The notes under the pieces: generated by a model
What the model was told of the DNA's origin: nothing
Seen by the model: the letters and a program-made list of their open reading frames with translations, nothing else
The model's database searches: none
Program-made: the position numbers and the translations under genes
From: Patescibacteria group bacterium UBA6263
GTDB taxonomy: Bacteria > Patescibacteriota > Gracilibacteria > Absconditabacterales > Absconditicoccaceae
Direction of reading: 5' to 3'
Assembly: GCA_002441085.1 (NCBI GenBank)
Contig: DJVF01000024.1
Location: 1-15,053, forward strand
DNA: 15,053 nucleotides
Part shown: in pieces, positions 10,086-15,053 of the stretch
Layout: every line of letters starts with the position of its first letter
Numbering within the stretch: the stretch's first letter is position 1

Positions 10086-10937
10086 ATGCGCTTACATCCA
10101 GGTAAAAAAATACAAGAAGAACTTAAAGACAGGGGTTGGACACAGAGACAATTTGCATTTTTGTTGTGAAAAAAGGTTTCTGAGGTGAATGAATTAATCA
10201 AATGAAAGAGAAATATTACAGTTCAACGAGATATATTACTTTCACATGTTTTGTGAACATCTCGCAAATATCGATTAGACCTACAGAATGAATATGAATA
10301 TTATTTAGTAGAATCCGATTTTGATAAATCTAAATTACCCAATTTAGATCAAAAAATTCACACATTTAGTGAACAAATAAATCAAGCAGAAATTCCAGCA
10401 GAAAAAATTAGTTCTAAATTAGCTACCTGAAATCATAAATCAGCAAGTGTTGGTTCCTCACAATGATCTAAAACTCTCAAAAATGATGATAAATCGGCTT
10501 GAGACCAAGTCAATAATTTGGATAAGATACATCAAACAACAAAAGACGACTACGTATCGACACAACAAAAAAATCATCACAAATTTGACCAACAAAAAAT
10601 TGCAGAAGATAGTAAAAATTTGCAAAAAATAGAAAAAAAACATTCTTTACCAAAACAAGATTTTCCTCAATTAGATTCCGGCCGCAAAATAATCACGCCG
10701 GAATGACAAGTAAAAAAAGATAAATACGAGATTCAAAAAATTTATAATCACAATGATAAATTTGATTCTTATTTTACATCCAAAGAAAAAAAATCAGAAA
10801 CACAAAAACAAGATTGATCCAAACTAAATTCTATTCAAAACACTGTATCGTCTAAGTTACAAAAAAGCACAAAAGAAAAAATACACAATCCCAAAGATCA
10901 CTTAAAAAACAAAGAACATATTTTTAGAAATTTTTAA
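10086..10937 (+). CDS. HigA-like HTH protein with long disordered tail
   Basis: A 283-aa protein. Residues 3-73 match the HigA/VapI-type XRE helix-turn-helix family: LHPGKKIQEELKDRGWTQRQ at 3-22, a recognition region around 30-42 (KVSEVNELIKGKR), then NITVQRDILLSHVLGTS and LDLQNEYE at 64-71. In HigA antitoxins this domain binds operators and neutralises a HigB toxin. Here no HigB-sized gene flanks it, and family members are usually near 100 aa. The extra 200 residues are Lys/Gln/Asn/Ser-rich, without hydrophobic core, and look disordered. They contain a palindromic DNA repeat (residues about 197-207). Three palindromes upstream suggest it represses itself. Glycines of the HTH such as G28 and G40 are TGA codons. 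The tail could be a partner-binding arm; that is inference. Confidence 0.88.
10675..10704. repeat. GC-rich palindromic repeat inside the HigA-like coding sequence
   Basis: Perfect 8-base arms ATTCCGGC (10675-10682) and GCCGGAAT (10697-10704) around a 14-base loop, followed by GACA. Its base composition differs sharply from its surroundings. It resembles the dispersed ATTCC...GGAATGACA palindromes found in many bacterial genomes. It stays in frame and is translated as DSGRKIITPEG, using the TGA at 10704-10706 as Gly. Confidence 0.6.
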
Positions 10938-11500
10938 TCAGATTTTTTATCTAAAAAATCTTTGTACTCTTCTAATAATTTTTTCCATGCTAGATACAAA
11001 TTTTCATAGTCTTTTTTTAGTTCAGGAAACATGTCTAGATCTCTATAATCTCTTTGTAGTTTCCCCATAGCATAATCAATTCTTCAATCTTTGGCGATTT
11101 CTATGTACATGCTATCTTGCATATGACTGGCCGAATCACAAAAGGCCAATATTTTGGCTTCCAAAGTTTCTGGTATCACATCTTTGCATCTATGAGATCT
11201 GACGCAGTGAGCAACCTGATTTATAATATTATCATCCAATCATTGTTTAGACAAAAATTCTCTTGAAATCTTTTCTCATATAATAGCATGATCTTCTCAT
11301 TCCAATACAGGATAATGTCATATATCATGGAGTCGACAAGATAAAATACAAACTAATTCATTTGCTCATATATTTTTTTGTAAAACTTTTTTAATCTGAT
11401 TTTCTACTAATATGACATGTTCTTTTAATCCAAAAGGATCTTTTCAGTAGTTAGCTACTCTTTCATCAAAAAATTCTTTAGTGTTTTGTATTATATCCAT
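10934..11500 (-). CDS. HD-domain phosphohydrolase
   Basis: A 188-aa cytoplasmic protein of the HD superfamily, metal-dependent phosphohydrolases that often act on nucleotides. The motif RLHDIGHYP places the HD pair at 58-59. Other likely metal ligands or active-site residues are H28, the EGEDHAIIGE segment (about 67-76), and AHCVRSHR with the conserved late Asp in AFCDSASHM. The C-terminus is a charged helical stretch with WKKLLEEYKDFLDKK. The size and motif order resemble small HDIG hydrolases of the YedJ/YpgQ type; the substrate cannot be told from sequence. The start is the ATG at 11500; no longer in-frame alternative is better. Its stop overlaps the stop of the convergent HigA-like gene by 4 bases, and it is divergent from murG. 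Confidence 0.88.
10940..10961. terminator. AT-rich hairpin after the HigA-like gene
   Basis: Perfect 10-base arms AGATTTTTTA and TAAAAAATCT separated by 2 bases, 3 bases after the plus-strand stop. It could end transcription of the HigA-like gene and lies inside the end of the HD gene. The stem is almost all A-T, so it would be weak, and there is no clean U-tract. Confidence 0.35.
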
Positions 11501-11548
11501 AGCATTATATAGCTTTTAAATAACATTTTATATATAAATAATCTTTTC

Positions 11549-11576
11549 TTGAAAGCAAGTAGACAATATGTACTAT
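11549..11576 (+). promoter_or_regulatory. Possible promoter for murG
   Basis: TTGAAA at 11549-11554 and TACTAT at 11571-11576, 16 bases apart. The start of transcription would be near 11583. This would exclude the upstream ATG at 11568 and favour 11640 (or the nearly leaderless ATG at 11586) as the murG start. Confidence 0.35.
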
Positions 11577-11639
11577 GGTGTCGAAATGTCTAAATTTTAC
11601 ATTGATTCATTGAAACATTTTAATACTCAAACAATTCTT

Positions 11640-12782
11640 ATGAAATCCAAGTTAAATATAGTAATGGCGTGATGATGAACCTGATGACATGTTTTTCCTA
11701 TAAAAAGCTTGATTGATTTTATTTTATCTAGTCCACAATACTCCTGCAAAATAAAAAATCTTTATCGACTATGAGAAAAACATTCACTGGAACAAAAGAC
11801 TTTTCATAATATCAAACCATCTACTTTCAATTGTAAATTTATATCCATTCTTTCTGGAAAATATCGCAGAGAAACTCCTCTAAAATCTAGACTCAAAAAT
11901 ATTCGTGATATTTTTTTATTTATTGCTGGTATATTTCAGTCTTTGTTTTGGCTGATTTATCTACGTGTAGATGTAATATTTTGTAAATGATGATATGTCG
12001 CTTTGCCTGTAGTTTTAGCAGGAGCTATACTTCGTAAAAAAATAATTGTACATGAATCTGACACACACCCATGATTGGTAAATAGAGTGGCAAATAGGTT
12101 TGCTTACAAAACATTTACTGGATTTGATTGAGTTTTTGACTCTTGAGAAACAGTTGGACAGATATTGTCAGATGAAATAGTAGTTTCATCCAAAGATATC
12201 CAAAATTGATCAAAAACATTGATACAAGACAATTTCAAAAAAATCATCACCAATCTAGATAGATCCAAGACTTGGGTTTTGGTTACATGATGATCTCAGT
12301 GATCCAATAGGTTGTATAAATCATTACAAAAAGTAATTAGCCAAAGCCAAAGTTTAAAATCAGATTTTATTTTTTTCTTTGTGCTGGGATTATTAAATAA
12401 AGATATCAAAACATTATTCAAAGATATGGACAATGTCTACACATTTGATTTTGTGTCTCAAAAAGAGATGTGAATGCTTTGCTATCTATCAGATATTGCA
12501 ATCACTCGCGCTGGGACAACGTCCCTTGCAGAACAAAAATTGTATGATATGAAGATACTTATGATACCTATACCTTGGACTCATGACCAATACGATAATG
12601 CAAAATATTATGTCCAAAAATATAAAGATATTATGATAGATCAAAGAGATGAACAATTTCTTACAAAACTTGGAATGTCTATCAGAAAATTTAAAAATTT
12701 CAAAAAAAATATATCTTCCATAGATAGGTTAGAGCAAATTTGAAAAGCAAAGCAAATAATATTAAAAGAATTGATAGGATAA
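11640..12782 (+). CDS. murG: MurG, UDP-GlcNAc transferase of peptidoglycan synthesis
   Basis: 380 aa, transferring GlcNAc to lipid I to make lipid II at the inner face of the membrane. The N-terminal glycine loop MAGGGTGGHVFP lies at 9-20 and all five of its glycines are TGA codons. Further family motifs: CKGGYVALP at 115-123, HESDTHPGLVNR at 138-149, TGGSQGS at 216-222 and TRAGTTSLAE at 289-298, the donor-binding region, with E298 in the place of the conserved Glu. Length is near the usual 350-370 aa. The start at 11640 puts Met eight residues before the loop, as in most homologues; in-frame ATGs at 11568 and 11586 would add 24 or 18 residues. It is followed after 25 bases by the lamin-tail-like gene, possibly co-transcribed. 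Confidence 0.95.
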
Positions 12783-12807
12783 TTGATTTATTCCTAAATA
12801 TTGGGAT

Positions 12808-15053
12808 ATGAAGAAATTTCAATATTTCTTTGTGTTGTATTTGCTAATAGTTCTGATTGGGACAAGATTTTTTTATGTATTTTCTGCTCAGGATATAGAA
12901 AATCTGATTTTGAACTTAAACGAGGATACTCAGATTTTAGATACAGATCAAGATATTATTTTGGAAGAATCACAAGATGATATGCAATCAGATAATCTTT
13001 CTCAAGAATTGGAAGCAAATCTGATTGTAGAAGATCAATCAAATTTTTTGGAAATATCTTGAGATATACAAATAATTCCATCAGACCAAGATACTAATTT
13101 ATCTCAAGTTTTGGATCAAGAAATATCACAAGATACATGACAATTGATACAAAATTTAGACTATGATATAAGTGAAACATTACAGCAAGAGGATATACAG
13201 ATTTTGGACTCTCCATCTCAGGATATCAATCTATCTATCACAGAGGTATTTTATGATGGGACAGATGAATGGATAGAGATTACAAATTTTGCTTCTCAAT
13301 CTTTCTCTGGTACAGTAGTTATATCTTGAGTAAAGTCAGTCTGAGTATCTGTCGATTTGCAAATCCAAGCTAATCAATCATTGGTATTGTGAGATAATTG
13401 CTTGATGATAAGTGATTTGGCTATTGTCTACGAAACTTGACTAGCTATGTCTATATCTGATACCAATCCAATAAATATTTATTTATTCCACTCATGAATA
13501 GAGTTGGATAGCTTTATCGTAGACTCAAATCTAGTAAATCAATACAACAATACCAATACATCTTTTGAAAAAATTTTATCAAACTCTATACTTGCTATCA
13601 CTTGAACCTCTTTGGCTAGAGCTCAAAATGTGATTGTCTGATATATAGCCAATCCATGACTTGTGCAAACCATTTCGGATTGATGATCTATTGGTACTGG
13701 AACTTTGACATGAGAAATCCCTTTACCAAATCTATCTATCACAGAGGTATTTTATGATGGGACAGATGAATGGATAGAAATTACAAATATGGGGACATGA
13801 ATTTTTATATGAAATCTGAAAATAAATTGAGCAAGCTCATCTCCTTTTGAAATTTACAATATTTCTATCTCGCCTGACCGGTCTATAATAATATCAGACA
13901 ATAACAAACATTTTACAGATGATTCTAGTGTGATTATCAAAACAATTAGTATTTCTGATACCTCGGCTATTAATATAAGTTTGTTTTATTCTGGAAATTT
14001 ATTGGACTCTTTGAATATTCCTCAAAATTTTGTAAATGATATAAACAACCAAAAAACATCTTTTGAAAAGGTAATCAGCAACTGAAATATAGTTACTACC
14101 ATTACAAATACAGATAGAATATATAATTTAAAATCTGAATATATTTCATGATGATATATAGCTAATCCATGAAAAGTTTGGCAGGTCGATGAAAATATTA
14201 CAGACATATCTACAGACTCTAGTTCTGCAAATATAGATCTAAGCTGACTTGTCCTACCAATAAATTGCAGCGATTTTTCCAATAACCCTTTTCAGATAGT
14301 TGAAATATTTGCAGGCGATAGTCAGACTTCGACATATATAGAGCTGCTGTGACTACAAAATTTTAGTGGGATGGTGTTATTTTCTGGGCAGTGACTAAGC
14401 TGAAATTTATATATTAATATAGATATAATTGCATGAGAAAGAATTTTGATAACTAATAGTTTGCAGGGTATATTAGATGAACAAAAAAACATAGAAAATA
14501 CTAGTTTAGAACTAGTAAATAATTGATGATGGATAGAGGTATATGGACAAAGTGGACTAGTTTTGGACATTGTCTATTATTTGAATTTTGGCACTGCCAA
14601 ATCTTCTTATTTTGATGGATTGTATAGTTCTTGTGCTAGAGTATTAAATAAAAACGATAGTTATTCTCCTGGTTTCAAAGAGACTTTGCTGTCTTATTTT
14701 CCACAATGAAAAATAGTTTATCAAGATAAGATAGTTTACCTATGATGAGGATGATCTTGTCCTGTATATTCTGGGAATACAGATACGACTATCAATACAT
14801 GATCTGATGTAGATACCGGTGTGGATGTACAAGATTATAATCAGATTGAGATAACTTATATAGATTATAATCCTGAGTGATCCGATATAGATAATGAATC
14901 TATAGTTTTGCAATCATTGACTACTCAAGACATACAGCTCAAAGATTATCGTTTGCAAGTAGTAGGCAAAAGTGCCAAAAAGACCATCAGAGGAGATGTC
15001 TTATCTGCATTATCTACTCAAACTTTTGTGGGTAATTATCAATTTCCCAACTC
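12808..15053 (+). CDS. Secreted or membrane-anchored protein with lamin-tail-like repeats (3' end outside window)
   Basis: At least 748 aa, open to the window edge with TGA as Gly. Residues 5-25 form a signal peptide or N-terminal membrane anchor (basic MKK start, then FFVLYLLIVLIG). Residues about 28-138 are an acidic Asp/Gln/Ser-rich linker. Then come lamin-tail-domain-like units beginning at about 144 and 311 (both ITEVFYDGTDEWIEITN), about 497 (IVEIFAGDSQTSTYIELLGL) and about 682 (ITYIDYNPEGSDIDNESIVL). The first two units also share TSFEK and GYIANPG later on, and carry a 60-base near-identical DNA repeat. Bacterial lamin-tail domains occur in large extracellular proteins, often together with nucleases or other enzymes; no enzyme domain is visible in the part seen. 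It is probably a surface or secreted binding protein. It follows murG by 25 bases. Confidence 0.87.
13228..13287 (+). repeat. Intragenic repeat, copy 1
   Basis: 60 bases coding for the start of the first lamin-tail-like unit. It matches copy 2 at 13729-13788 at 59 of 60 positions; the single difference is gag versus gaa, both Glu. Confidence 0.85.
13729..13788 (+). repeat. Intragenic repeat, copy 2
   Basis: Second copy, exactly 501 bases (167 codons) downstream of copy 1 and in the same frame. Sequence outside the 60 bases has diverged much more. Confidence 0.85.

Noticed and set aside
10447..10706. Separate short genes on both strands within the tail of the HigA-like gene.
   Set aside because: The tail is continuous in the HTH frame; the others are low-complexity A-rich shadows without starts or family features.
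14022..14570. Two minus-strand frames of about 85 residues with hydrophobic stretches.
   Set aside because: They lie antisense to the lamin-tail-like gene and reflect reversed Asn/Asp/Ile-rich codons.

Overview
The window is AT-rich bacterial DNA that makes sense only if UGA is read as glycine (translation table 25). Every long gene has many in-frame TGA codons. In the recognisable genes they fall on glycines that the family keeps: five of them in the MurG N-terminal loop GGGTGGH, two in the SecF motif FTGG, one in the RNase III signature NERLEFLGD and two in the RluA-type active-site motif. TAA and TAG are the only stops. This code is known from Gracilibacteria and Absconditabacteria (SR1), so the source is most likely one of these reduced, probably host- or prey-dependent bacteria. 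The sequence does not show which of the two. A standard-code reading breaks each gene into short fragments.

Layout. (1) Positions 1-3940, minus strand: one very large secreted protein, cut by the window start, with a polysaccharide-deacetylase-like N-terminus followed by repeated beta-sandwich and Ig-like domains. (2) 4123-6691, plus strand: a housekeeping group of RNase III (rnc), SecF and an RluA-type pseudouridine synthase. (3) 6703-7320, minus: an unrecognised 205-aa protein, convergent with the pseudouridine synthase. (4) 7474-10937, plus: an accessory-looking block of two unrecognised proteins (541 and 233 aa), then an operator-rich spacer, then a HigA-like helix-turn-helix protein with a long disordered tail. 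Both unrecognised proteins end in short tails resembling sliding-clamp-binding peptides (QLTFDL and QLNLF). (5) 10934-11500, minus: an HD-domain phosphohydrolase whose stop codon overlaps that of the HigA-like gene. (6) 11640-12782, plus: MurG, followed after 25 bases by (7) a secreted or membrane-anchored protein with several lamin-tail-like domains that runs off the right edge.

The large outside genes encode surface or secreted proteins, and between them sit RNA processing, protein export and cell-wall functions. The most unusual part is 7474-10937, where two clamp-motif proteins stand next to an HTH regulator with its own palindromic operators. A DNA-replication- or repair-linked accessory module is possible, but that is inference. 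Several spacers hold TTGACA-like and TATAAT-like boxes exactly 16 bases apart, and clear Shine-Dalgarno sequences are absent before the starts. I see no tRNA, rRNA, CRISPR array or transposase. No gene-free stretch exceeds 300 bases; the longest is 9871-10085.
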